Below, one piece after another: positions 41,818 through 49,673 of a DNA stretch of 64,000 bases. Numbering within the stretch: the stretch's first letter is position 1; every line of letters starts with the position of its first letter. Made by a program: the position numbers and the translations under genes. Source of the stretch: Streptomyces netropsis (GTDB lineage Bacteria > Actinomycetota > Actinomycetes > Streptomycetales > Streptomycetaceae); the NCBI RefSeq assembly GCF_014203545.1, contig NZ_JACHJG010000006.1, forward strand, positions 62,001-126,000, read 5' to 3'. The notes under the pieces were generated by a model. The model ran no database searches. It worked only from the letters and a program-made list of their open reading frames with translations, and had not been told where the DNA came from.

Positions 41818-42938
41818 CGGGCCGCGGTCATGGCCGGGGCCGGGCTTTCGGCCTCGTCGGGGCCCGCGGCGCGGGTGCGCTCCCGCTCCACGGCCTCGTA
41901 GAGGGCCTTGATGTTGCCGCTGCCGAACGTCCGGGCCTCGACGCGCTGGATGAGCTCGAAGAAGACGGTGCGCCGGGGGTAGGGGGACCGGGTGAATATC
42001 TGTATGAGGTGTCCCCACTCGTCCTGGTCCACCAGCAGGCTCAGTTCGCGGAGCACCTCGGTGTCCACGCCGACGTCGATGCCCCGCCCGGCCAGGCCGT
42101 TGTAGTACTCGGCCGGGGTGGAGAGGAACTCCACGCCACGCTCGGAGAGGCTACGCACGGCGTCGGTGATGACGTCGGTGCCGAACGCGATGTGCTGGAC
42201 GCCGGGGCCGCCGAAGTTGTCGAGGAAGTCGTGGAGTTGGCCGCGCTTCCCCTCCGCCCGGGGCTCGACCATGGTGAAGGTGATGCCACGGGTCTCGTCC
42301 TGGACCACCTTGGAGTCCATGACCTGACCGCCGACCTTGATCGACTCGTTGTAGGTGTGGCGCAGCCCCAGGGCCTGCTCGTAGAAGGAGACCCAGGTGT
42401 CGAGCGAGCCGGGCGTCAGGCACAGGGCGAGGTGGTCGACGCTGCGGAGCAGCGGGGCGGCCGGTTCGCCGGACGTCTCCACGGGGAGGGGGCGGTAGCG
42501 GCCGGGCAGGAAGGCGCCGTCCGGGGTGTCGCGCTGGACCAGGGAGTGGTGCAGGCCCTCGTGCGTCCCGATGACGGCGACGACGACCCGTCCGGCCCCG
42601 TCCTCCTCGAAGACCCGCGGTTCCTGGACGGCCTCGGCTCCGGCGGCGACCGCGCGGGCGAAGTCGGCGGCGACGTCGGTGGAGGAGAAGGCGACGTCGC
42701 GCACGCCGTCGCCGTGCCGGGCGACGAACTCGGCGCCGGGCTGTCCCGGGTCCCCGGCGGACGTCACGACGAGGCGGACGCCGCCGTGTGCGAGGACGAG
42801 GGAGTGTCCGTCGGTGAACCCGGTCCCGGGCCCCGCCTCCGCTTCGATGTGGAATCCGTAGGCCTCGCAGAAGTAGCGGGCCGCCTCGGCGGCGTCGGCT
42901 ACCTGCAGTCCGACGTGGTCGACAGCGTGCACTGTCAT
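41814..42938 (-). CDS. hmaS: 4-hydroxymandelate synthase (HPPD superfamily)
   Basis: A 374-residue two-domain vicinal-oxygen-chelate enzyme. Iron ligands are His in LLRSVDHLALCL, His in GVQHIAFGTDVI and Glu in RTVFFELIQRVE. HmaS-like features distinguish it from housekeeping HPPD: LVQRDTPDGAFLPGRY, GQVMDSKVVQDE, and the C-terminus TFGSGNIKALYEAVERERT where HPPD has a GNFKALFESIE-type end. It converts 4-hydroxyphenylpyruvate plus O2 to 4-hydroxymandelate. ATG 42938 follows AGAGGTGA. It is the first gene of the operon. Confidence 0.88.
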   Translation of the reverse strand: MTVHAVDHVGLQVADAAEAARYFCEAYGFHIEAEAGPGTGFTDGHSLVLAHGGVRLVVTSAGDPGQPGAEFVARHGDGVRDVAFSSTDVAADFARAVAAGAEAVQEPRVFEEDGAGRVVVAVIGTHEGLHHSLVQRDTPDGAFLPGRYRPLPVETSGEPAAPLLRSVDHLALCLTPGSLDTWVSFYEQALGLRHTYNESIKVGGQVMDSKVVQDETRGITFTMVEPRAEGKRGQLHDFLDNFGGPGVQHIAFGTDVITDAVRSLSERGVEFLSTPAEYYNGLAGRGIDVGVDTEVLRELSLLVDQDEWGHLIQIFTRSPYPRRTVFFELIQRVEARTFGSGNIKALYEAVERERTRAAGPDEAESPAPAMTAAR

Positions 42939-43330
42939 GACTTTCACCTCTGTCGTGCGATGGGGGGTCGGGCACGGCGCCGCACGGGTGAGGGACGCGG
43001 CGTTGCGCCCCGCACAGCCTGCCGCCGGCGCGGGCCGTCGGCCGAGGAGCCTCGACGAGAACGCGGCCCGCTGTCACGAACGGCATTACGGGATGGGAGT
43101 CGCCAATGCCGAACAAAGATCATCCTTGTCATTGCCCCGACAACGAGGCAAGGGTGATTTCCGGCCAGGTCTGCTCGGGCCTGACACGGGCCCGACACCC
43201 GGGGACCCAGCGGCGACGAGTGCCGGATCCCCCGGACCACCTCTTTCGGATCTGTCCCCGGTACGTGAACATGGCTTCGATCGTGGGACGTTGAAGCTGA
43301 CGGCGGCACGGAATCCGGGAGGCCGACTCG
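42939..43330. other. Divergent promoter region of hmaS and the binding-protein gene
   Basis: This 392-nt gap separates divergent genes and must contain both promoters. GGGAGG before 43331 is the right-hand ribosome site. No convincing small gene, riboswitch or strong inverted repeat was recognised. Confidence 0.4.
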
Positions 43331-44536
43331 ATGGTTGGGCAGCGGCGGACAGACGAAGGTTTATGCATCGGGGCGGTCGTCCCACGCTCGGGGCGGCTGG
43401 CTCGTTTAGGGGATCCCCTCGATTTCGTCCTGGGCCGCCTGGCACCCCGGTTGACGGCGGTTGACGGCGGTTCCCGGCGCTATCCGCTCCGGCTCGCGGC
43501 CCGCGACAGCCGCTCGCACCCCGAGGGTGCCCGGCAGGCGGTCGCGGAGCTGGTCGGCGAGGAGGGGGCGCAGGTGGTGGTGACCATGGCCGGCACGCGC
43601 GTGCTTCCCGCCGTGGCCGACGCCTGCGCGGAGCTGGGTGTCCCCTGTGTGTCCACCACGTTCCCGTGGCAGGCCTATGTGTTCGGCAGGGGCGGTGACA
43701 CGGAACGCCCCTTCCCGTGGACGTACCACTTCGCGTGGGGGCTGGACGACATCGCCGTGGTCTTCGCCGAGATGTGGGAGCGCGTCGGCGACCGGCGGAC
43801 GGTGGGCTGTCTGTGGAACGACGACGTCCAGGGCGAGTTCCTCCGGCATCCCGTGCACGGCTTCGCCCCCGTGGCGGCCGCCCGCGGCCACCGGCTGATC
43901 GACCCGGGCGGCTACCGGGAGCCGGCCGTCACGTTCGCCGACCACATCCGCCGGTTCGTCGACGCCGGGGCGGAGATCGTCACCAGCGCGGCCACCGTCG
44001 AGGACCTGACGCTGTTCCACCGGCAGGCCGGGCAGGCGGGGCTGCGGCCGCGGCTGGTCACCTGTTCCCGCTGGCTCGCCTACCCGCGCGACCGGGCCCA
44101 GGCGGACGCGCTGGCGGGCACCGACATCGCCACCCTGGTCTACTGGACACCGCGCCACCCGTTCTCCTCCTCCCTTGACGGAACGGGCGCCGCGGAGCTG
44201 GCGGACGCCTACCAGCGCGAGACCGGCAGGCCGTGGCTGCAACCCCTCGGGCTCGCCCACGCCTTGGTGGAGGTCGCCGCGCACGCCCTGGCCACCGCGG
44301 ACGACCCCACCGACCGGCAGGCCGTCGCCGCGGCCGTCGGCCGCACCAGGCTGCCCACCGTCGCCGGACTGATCGACTTCACTGCCGGGCCCACCCCGAA
44401 CATCGCGCTGCTGCCGCTGATCGGCGGGCAGTGGCAGCCCGGCCGCGATCACCCGCACGAACTCGCACTGGTCACCAACACCCGCTTCCCCTCGATCGCC
44501 GTCGACGCCGAGCTCACCGTGGCGCCCTGCGGCTGA
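43331..44536 (+). CDS. Periplasmic-binding-protein-like protein (type I fold) without signal peptide
   Basis: A 401-residue protein resembling branched-chain amino acid/urea binding proteins (Peripla_BP_6): CIGAVVPRSGRLARLGDPLD, VAELVGEEGAQVVVTMAGTR, VPCVSTTFPWQ, and a second lobe FADHIRRFVDAGAEIVTSAA. No signal peptide or lipobox precedes it, so it is probably a cytoplasmic ligand sensor like AmiC and not a transport component. No permease or ATPase is adjacent. It is divergent from the hydroxymandelate operon and might sense its product (inference). Confidence 0.75.
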   Translation: MVGQRRTDEGLCIGAVVPRSGRLARLGDPLDFVLGRLAPRLTAVDGGSRRYPLRLAARDSRSHPEGARQAVAELVGEEGAQVVVTMAGTRVLPAVADACAELGVPCVSTTFPWQAYVFGRGGDTERPFPWTYHFAWGLDDIAVVFAEMWERVGDRRTVGCLWNDDVQGEFLRHPVHGFAPVAAARGHRLIDPGGYREPAVTFADHIRRFVDAGAEIVTSAATVEDLTLFHRQAGQAGLRPRLVTCSRWLAYPRDRAQADALAGTDIATLVYWTPRHPFSSSLDGTGAAELADAYQRETGRPWLQPLGLAHALVEVAAHALATADDPTDRQAVAAAVGRTRLPTVAGLIDFTAGPTPNIALLPLIGGQWQPGRDHPHELALVTNTRFPSIAVDAELTVAPCG

Positions 44537-44560
44537 GCCGAGCTCGGTCCAGCCACACCC

Positions 44561-44690
44561 CAGCCCGTCCGGCGCTTGAGGACGCGCCCACAGGGCGCTC
44601 GCCGCCGCAGGCAGCGCGGACGGCCTGCGGCCGCTGCGACGCGTGGCGCCGCACCGCCGCTGCGCGACGGTGTCCTCAATCGCCGGACGG
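44561..44690. repeat. Two inverted copies of the GTCCGGCG-TTGAGGAC dispersed repeat
   Basis: CCCGTCCGGCGCTTGAGGAC (44564-44583) faces GTCCTCAATCGCCGGACGG (44672-44690) in opposite orientation between two convergent genes. This short element recurs at 52.01 and 63.73-63.84 kb in the window and is common in Streptomyces intergenic DNA. Here it may serve as a bidirectional terminator. Confidence 0.7.
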
Positions 44691-45860
44691 AATGGTTCCG
44701 GCTGAGCCCGGCGGCACGGACGAGGCCGCAGCCGCAGACCCGCCGGACGGCGACTCGTCGGGGAACACCCGCGTCACGATGTCGCCGTCCTCGGTGAGAT
44801 AGCCGTACAGCATGCCCTCACTGCTGTGCGGCGCGGCGAACGTGCCCTCCCGGTCCAGGGCGATCACCCCGCCCGTGCCGCCGAGTTCGGGCAGCCGCCC
44901 GACCACGACCTCGTACGCCGCCGAGGCCACGTCCCGGCCGCCGAACTCGATCAGATGGGAGATGGTGGCGGTGGCGGCGCCGCGGATGAAGACCTCGCCG
45001 TGTCCGGTGGCGCTCGCCGCGACCGTGCCGTTCTTCGCGTAGGTGCCGGCGCCCACGACGGGCGAGTCACCGACCCGGCCCACCATCTTGTCGGTCATGC
45101 CGCCGGTCGAGGTCGCCGCCGCGAGGTCCCGGCCGCGGTCGACGGCGACCGCCCCCACGGTCCCGGTGATCTCCTCCTCGGCGGCGCCACCGCTCTTGCC
45201 TTCCTTCGTCGTCTTCGGCTTCGCGGGGTGTTTGGCCTTCGCCAGTTCGTCCCACCGCCGCTGCGTCCAGTAGTAGTCCTGGGTCACGGTCGGCAGGCCG
45301 TTGCGGGCCGCGAAGTCGTCGGCGCCCTCCCCCGCCAGCATCACGTGCTTGGTCTTCTCCATGACGAGCCGGGCGGCCGAGACGGGGTTGCGCACGCTGC
45401 GCACCCCGGCGACCGCACCGGCCGCCAGGTCCGAACCGCGCATGATCGACGCGTCCAGCTCGTGGCCCGCGTCCTCGGTGAACACCGCGCCCCGGCCCGC
45501 GTTGAACAGCTCGTTGTCCTCCAGGGAGCGCACCGCCGCTTCGACGGCGGCCACGCTGTCGCCACCGTTGCGCAGCACCCGGCGGCCGGCCTTCAGGGCG
45601 TCCGCCAGCCCGTCACGATAGGCCTTCTCCTTGCGGGGGTCGGTGGTCTCCCTGTGCAGCGCGGTGCCCGCGCCGCCGTGCACCGCCAGCACGACGTCAC
45701 GGGCGACGGGCCTCGCCGCCTCCCCCGCCTTCGCGGAGGCCGCCGCACCCGCCCGGGGAGCCGCCCCGGAGCCGGCCCGGGAGAACGCGGGCAGTGCGGC
45801 GGCCACGGCCACCAGCACGGTGAGTACGGGAACGATCCACAGTCTCGGCCGCACACGCAT
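44676..45860 (-). CDS. Secreted isoaspartyl peptidase/L-asparaginase (Ntn hydrolase)
   Basis: A 394-residue plant-type asparaginase with a signal peptide (LWIVPVLTVLVAVAAALPAF). The alpha part begins VLAVHGGAGTALHRETTD and includes NAGRGAVFTEDAGHELDASI. Autocleavage is expected before the catalytic Thr in EEEITGTVGAVAVD, with substrate-loop GGMTDKMVGRVGDSPVVGAG downstream. A Lys/Gly-rich insert precedes the cleavage site. It would hydrolyse beta-aspartyl peptides or asparagine outside the cell. ATG 45860 has AGGAG. The 3' end overlaps a dispersed repeat. Confidence 0.92.
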   Translation of the reverse strand: MRVRPRLWIVPVLTVLVAVAAALPAFSRAGSGAAPRAGAAASAKAGEAARPVARDVVLAVHGGAGTALHRETTDPRKEKAYRDGLADALKAGRRVLRNGGDSVAAVEAAVRSLEDNELFNAGRGAVFTEDAGHELDASIMRGSDLAAGAVAGVRSVRNPVSAARLVMEKTKHVMLAGEGADDFAARNGLPTVTQDYYWTQRRWDELAKAKHPAKPKTTKEGKSGGAAEEEITGTVGAVAVDRGRDLAAATSTGGMTDKMVGRVGDSPVVGAGTYAKNGTVAASATGHGEVFIRGAATATISHLIEFGGRDVASAAYEVVVGRLPELGGTGGVIALDREGTFAAPHSSEGMLYGYLTEDGDIVTRVFPDESPSGGSAAAASSVPPGSAGTIPSGD

Positions 45861-46093
45861 GGGCTCTCCTCGAATTCCGCGGCGGCACGGCGGCATCGCC
45901 GCCGGGGCCGCCTCTCTGCCGGGAACGGGCCGGACTCACCGTGCCCAGGCGGGTGCCGGGGCGGAACGACCGGCGCGCGAGTTGGCCGGGAACGACGCAC
46001 GATCGGCCGGTCACCCGGTGTTGCGCGGCCCCTCGCACGGCCCGGCGCGGCACGGGCGGTACGGCACGCGCCACGGCGGGTAGGCCGTGGGCC

Positions 46094-47482
46094 ATGCGGA
46101 TACCTCGACCCTCCGGGGCACCCCCCGGTGCCCCTCCCCCGGTCCCGGCCGACGGGGGCGGCTCACCGCTCAAGCGGGTCATCGGCCCGAAGCTCCTGCT
46201 GCTCTTCGTCGTCGGCGACATCCTCGGCACCGGGATCTACGCGACCACCGGCAAGGTGGCGGGGAAGATCGGCGGCGCGCTGTGGCTGCCCTTCGTCATC
46301 GGCTTCCTCGTGGCGATCCTGAGCGCCGCGTCGTACGCGGAACTCGTCGGCAAGTACCCCAGGGCCGCCGGAGCGGCTCTCTACACCCACAAGGCGTTCA
46401 AGGTCCCCTTCCTGACGTTCATCATCGCCTTCATGGTGATGTGTTCGGGCCTGGCGTCGGCGAGCGCCGCGGCCCGCGCGTTCGGCGGTGACTACATGGC
46501 GGAGTTCGTGGACCTGCCGCCGACCCTGGTCGCGGTCGTCTTCGTGCTCGCGCTGGCGGTGCTCAATCTGCGCGGCGTCTCGGAGTCGGTGCGGACCAAC
46601 GTCGTACTGACCCTCGTCGAGCTGTCCGGACTGCTGCTCGTCATCGGCATCGGCGTGTTCGCCGTGCTCGCGGGCGACGGGCAGCCGTCGCGCCTCGGCG
46701 AGTTCGACACCGGCGGTTCCGGATACGCGGCGCTCACCGGTGTGCTCGGGGCGACGGCGCTCGGGTTCTTCGCGTTCCTCGGTTTCGAGGACTCCGTCAA
46801 CATGGCCGAGGAGACCCGGGATCCGGCCCGCACCTTTCCCCGCGCGATCTTCCTGGGCGTGGCCGTCACCGGCACGGTGTACGTCCTGGTCGCGCTCGTC
46901 TCCTCGCTGCTCGTCGACCACCGCACGCTCCAGGGCTCCTCCGGTCCGCTCCTGGAGGTCGTGCGGGTGGGCTGGGCCGGTTTCCCGCCGAGGCTGTTCG
47001 CGCTGATCGCGCTCTTCGCCGTCACCAACTCGGCGCTGATCAACCTGATGATGGCGTCCCGGCTCTGTTACGGGATGGCGAACGAGCGCATCCTGCCGCG
47101 CGCCATGGCCCGGGTGCTGCCGCGCCGCCGCACGCCGGTCGTCGGCATCGTCTTCACGACCGTACTCACCGTCGCCCTGGCGTCGACGGGTGAGATCGCC
47201 GGGCTCGGCGACACGGCGGCGTTCCTGCTGCTGTGCGTCTTCGCGCTGGTCAACGTGGCGGTGCTGGTGCTGCGCAAGGACCGGGTGACGCACCATCACT
47301 TTCGCGCGCCCACCGCGCTGCCGGTGCTGGGGGCGGTCACCGCCCTCACCCTGGCGAGCCCGCTGGCCGACCGCCCGGCGGACGTCTATGTGCGGGCGGG
47401 GGTGCTGCTCGTGATCGGTGTCGCGCTGTGGGCGCTGAACAGGATCGCGCTCGGCGGCGCACGGCGGTCCGGCCGGGCATGA
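46094..47482 (+). CDS. APC-superfamily amino acid permease
   Basis: A 462-residue transporter with about 12 membrane segments. The first contains the substrate-binding GDILGTGIYATTGKVAGKIG; TM3-6 include AAGAALYTHKAFKVPFLTFI and the cytoplasmic FLGFEDSVNMAEETRDPART typical of APC carriers. It is divergent from the asparaginase gene 233 bp away, which may reflect linked amino acid use. ATG 46094 was chosen over upstream in-frame codons because the Pro-rich leader is already long. Confidence 0.9.
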   Translation: MRIPRPSGAPPGAPPPVPADGGGSPLKRVIGPKLLLLFVVGDILGTGIYATTGKVAGKIGGALWLPFVIGFLVAILSAASYAELVGKYPRAAGAALYTHKAFKVPFLTFIIAFMVMCSGLASASAAARAFGGDYMAEFVDLPPTLVAVVFVLALAVLNLRGVSESVRTNVVLTLVELSGLLLVIGIGVFAVLAGDGQPSRLGEFDTGGSGYAALTGVLGATALGFFAFLGFEDSVNMAEETRDPARTFPRAIFLGVAVTGTVYVLVALVSSLLVDHRTLQGSSGPLLEVVRVGWAGFPPRLFALIALFAVTNSALINLMMASRLCYGMANERILPRAMARVLPRRRTPVVGIVFTTVLTVALASTGEIAGLGDTAAFLLLCVFALVNVAVLVLRKDRVTHHHFRAPTALPVLGAVTALTLASPLADRPADVYVRAGVLLVIGVALWALNRIALGGARRSGRA

Positions 47483-47575
47483 GGGAGGCGTACCGCGAGG
47501 GCGGCGGACGTTCCGGCAAGGAGTTTCGGCTTGTCGTGAAATGGGGAGGCGCGCACCGCCGTTCGGGGTGACACT

Positions 47576-48238
47576 GTGTCCGTGCTGATCATGGACGCCG
47601 TCCTGGAGACCTACGACTCCGCCGACTTCACCCTGTGGCCCGTGGCCGATCCGTCGGCCGGCCCGGCTCTCGCGCTCTCCGGGCGGCTGTCACCCCTGGA
47701 GGTCGGTACCGCGATCGCGGTGTGGACCGGGTTCAACGGCGCGGCCCTCGCCGACGAGGACGCCCGCGCGCCCGACGCGCCCGAGCTGATACGCCGTACG
47801 CTCGCGGCCGACTGCACCCTCCTGCCGGGCGGCCTGCGGGTGCGGGACACCGCCAGCGGGGTGTCGGTCTCCTCCGGCTGCTGTTGCGGCCTGGAGAACT
47901 GGCGGGAGTGGCTCGACCTCCTGCACGGCGAGGAGCTGTGGCTGGGGCACGACCCGTCGCCGCGCGTGGAGCACGCGGGCCCGGTCGTGCAGTTGTGGCC
48001 CGACGGCCGCGACGCCCCGGCCCCGCCCGCCGGGCAGCCCGTCGAGGTCACCAAGGACGGGCTGACCGCGCTGCTGCGGTCCGTGCAGGACGATCTGACC
48101 GGCTTCCTGACCGTCGTGGAGCGGTGGGGCGAGCGGTACGCCCCGTCCCTCGGCGCCGAGTTGGCGGCCAAGCTCGACGAGGACCTGTCCATCAGCGAGC
48201 CCCTGCGCCCGCCTCCCGGTGCCGACGGACCGGGCTGA
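47576..48238 (+). CDS. Hypothetical protein with CCC motif
   Basis: A 220-residue soluble protein with no signal or membrane segment. It has an alternating strand/helix N-terminal half and a striking VSSGCCCGLENWREWLDLLH segment at about residues 100-119, then a helical C-terminus (GLTALLRSVQDDLTGFLTVV, ERWGERYAP). Three adjacent cysteines followed by an acidic-aromatic helix could bind metal. No family is recognised. GTG 47576 or ATG 47591 may be the start. Confidence 0.7.
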   Translation: MSVLIMDAVLETYDSADFTLWPVADPSAGPALALSGRLSPLEVGTAIAVWTGFNGAALADEDARAPDAPELIRRTLAADCTLLPGGLRVRDTASGVSVSSGCCCGLENWREWLDLLHGEELWLGHDPSPRVEHAGPVVQLWPDGRDAPAPPAGQPVEVTKDGLTALLRSVQDDLTGFLTVVERWGERYAPSLGAELAAKLDEDLSISEPLRPPPGADGPG

Positions 48239-48278
48239 CCGGCCCCGTCCGCGCGGGGGCCGCCCGTAACACGCCGCA

Positions 48279-48306
48279 GGCGGGAACGGCCAGAGCCGTT
48301 CCCGCC
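48279..48306 (+). terminator. 12-bp stem terminator after the CCC-motif gene
   Basis: GGCGGGAACGGC (48279-48290) pairs perfectly with GCCGTTCCCGCC (48295-48306) around a 4-nt loop, followed by the pyrimidine-rich TCCTTCTTCC. It lies between two convergent genes. Confidence 0.75.
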
Positions 48307-48319
48307 TCCTTCTTCCTTC

Positions 48320-48404
48320 TGGATCAGAGAGCCGCTTTCCGGATCAGAGCCACTTTCCGGGCCAGAGAGTCGCCTTCCGTGTCAGAGGGCTGCTTTCCGG
48401 GTCA
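48320..48404. repeat. Imperfect 20-bp tandem repeats at the lipase 3' end
   Basis: Read on the minus strand, four to five units of the form CTGAYCCGGAAAGCRGCTCT follow one another, starting at the lipase stop codon itself (each unit repeats the CTGA of the stop). Units differ by a few bases and one lacks two. They may arise from slippage and add successive in-frame-like stops. A role in mRNA 3' stability is possible. Confidence 0.65.
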
Positions 48405-49343
48405 GAACGGCAGCGACATGCCGCACTCGGGCTTGCCCTTGTCGTTCGGGTCGAGGGCCGAGAGGACCAGTTGGGCGGCGGCGGGGTGGAGGGTCATGCC
48501 CGCGTGGCCGACCCAGCTGCTCGGGCAGTGGTCCTGGACGGTGTGGTTGGTGACCGTCGCACCCGCGCCGGCGGTGAGGTACTGGTTGGTGTGCGGGGTG
48601 ACCACCCGGTCGTTGGTCGTGACGATCGTCGTGTACGTGACGCCGTGCACGGTGTCACCGCCCTCGTCCAGCTTGCGCGTGACGTCCGAGCCACGGGTCT
48701 GGTCGATGGCCGCCTGGCCGGCGAACTTGCCGACGATCCCCATGAGCTTCAGCGACTCACCGAGGTTGAGGAGGCTGCTCAGGTCGGTGCCGTGGTTGCT
48801 CGGGGCGACACCGACGAGGTGGTTGACCTTCTGCGCGCCGCCCTCGAACTTCAGGTACCAGCGCGGCAGCAGGCCGCCGCCCTGCGAGTGGCCGACCATG
48901 TCCACCTTGTCGGCGCCGGTCCTGGCGAGCACCTTGTCGACGAAAGCGGCGATTTCCTTGGCCGACTCCGGGACCGGTCCGCTCGCCTTGATCACGGACC
49001 CCGCGGGGGCACCGAAGTTGACGGTGTAGACGCAGTAGCCGGCCTTCTTGAGCCTGGGCGACAGCGACGCCCAGGTGTTGAGCGCGTTCGCCCAGGTGCC
49101 GTGGACCAGGACGACGGGGCGGGGGTGCTCGGCCGAGGGCTTGCAGTCCCAGTCGTTGGCCCCCTCCGGGGCGGCGTCGGGGGTGAGAAGGGATTTGGCC
49201 ACGGCGGCGAGGGTCTGCGGGTCCAGGCCGATCGCACCGGTGGGTCTGGGCGCCGCGGCGGCGGGGGCGGCGGTGAGCCCGGCCACGGCGCAGGCCGCGG
49301 TGGCGGCCAGAAGGAAGGAACGCAAAGGACGTATCAAAGACAT
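48402..49343 (-). CDS. Secreted lipase/esterase (alpha/beta hydrolase)
   Basis: A 313-residue protein with a signal peptide (RSFLLAATAACAVAGLTAAP). HPRPVVLVHGTWANALNTWA gives the oxyanion region and KVDMVGHSQGGGLLPRWYLK the GHSQG nucleophile elbow; DRVVTPH and DHCPSSWVGHAG supply Asp and His candidates. It belongs to the class 2 (PF01674-like) triacylglycerol lipase group of Streptomyces. Two cysteine pairs are plausible disulfides. It is convergent with the CCC-motif gene. Confidence 0.92.
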   Translation of the reverse strand: MSLIRPLRSFLLAATAACAVAGLTAAPAAAAPRPTGAIGLDPQTLAAVAKSLLTPDAAPEGANDWDCKPSAEHPRPVVLVHGTWANALNTWASLSPRLKKAGYCVYTVNFGAPAGSVIKASGPVPESAKEIAAFVDKVLARTGADKVDMVGHSQGGGLLPRWYLKFEGGAQKVNHLVGVAPSNHGTDLSSLLNLGESLKLMGIVGKFAGQAAIDQTRGSDVTRKLDEGGDTVHGVTYTTIVTTNDRVVTPHTNQYLTAGAGATVTNHTVQDHCPSSWVGHAGMTLHPAAAQLVLSALDPNDKGKPECGMSLPF

Positions 49344-49654
49344 GTGAACCCCGTTGACTTCATCAAGAACGGATGATCTTCAACGCCCTAGACAGCGGTT
49401 CCCCCACCGGGGTTGCCCCACCTCGCATGTCCACTAAATCGGAATACCTCCCTCCGCCCCGGATCCGTTCCGGAGGGGGGTGCGAGGCGGACCGGAAGGC
49501 CGGCCGGCGCGGTCGGGATGGGGAGCTATGGCCTGATTTTCCGGCCATTCTCGATCATGGTTGATTGACTCAAGAGTGACGTTTATCCCACTCGTTGACC
49601 GATCGGAAAGCGGAATGGAGGTCACCGGGTACCGGCGCGAAGCCGTAAATCTTC
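49344..49654. other. Gene-free stretch between divergent lipase and FecCD genes
   Basis: This 311-nt gap holds the two divergent promoters. Apart from the iron box at its right end no gene or strong repeat was seen. Confidence 0.4.
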
Positions 49655-49673
49655 TTAGGCTAGCCTTACCTTA
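49655..49673. promoter_or_regulatory. Iron box (DmdR/IdeR/DtxR-type) before the FecCD permease
   Basis: TTAGGCTAGCCTTACCTTA matches the DtxR-family box (TTAGGTTAGSCTAACCTAA) at about 15 of 19 positions. It ends on the first base of the ATG, so the transcript is probably leaderless and iron-repressed. Confidence 0.75.

Noticed and set aside
42944..43309. Minus-strand 121-codon frame upstream of hmaS
   Set aside because: Poor codon bias, no ribosome site and no recognisable motif; the region is better explained as a divergent promoter.
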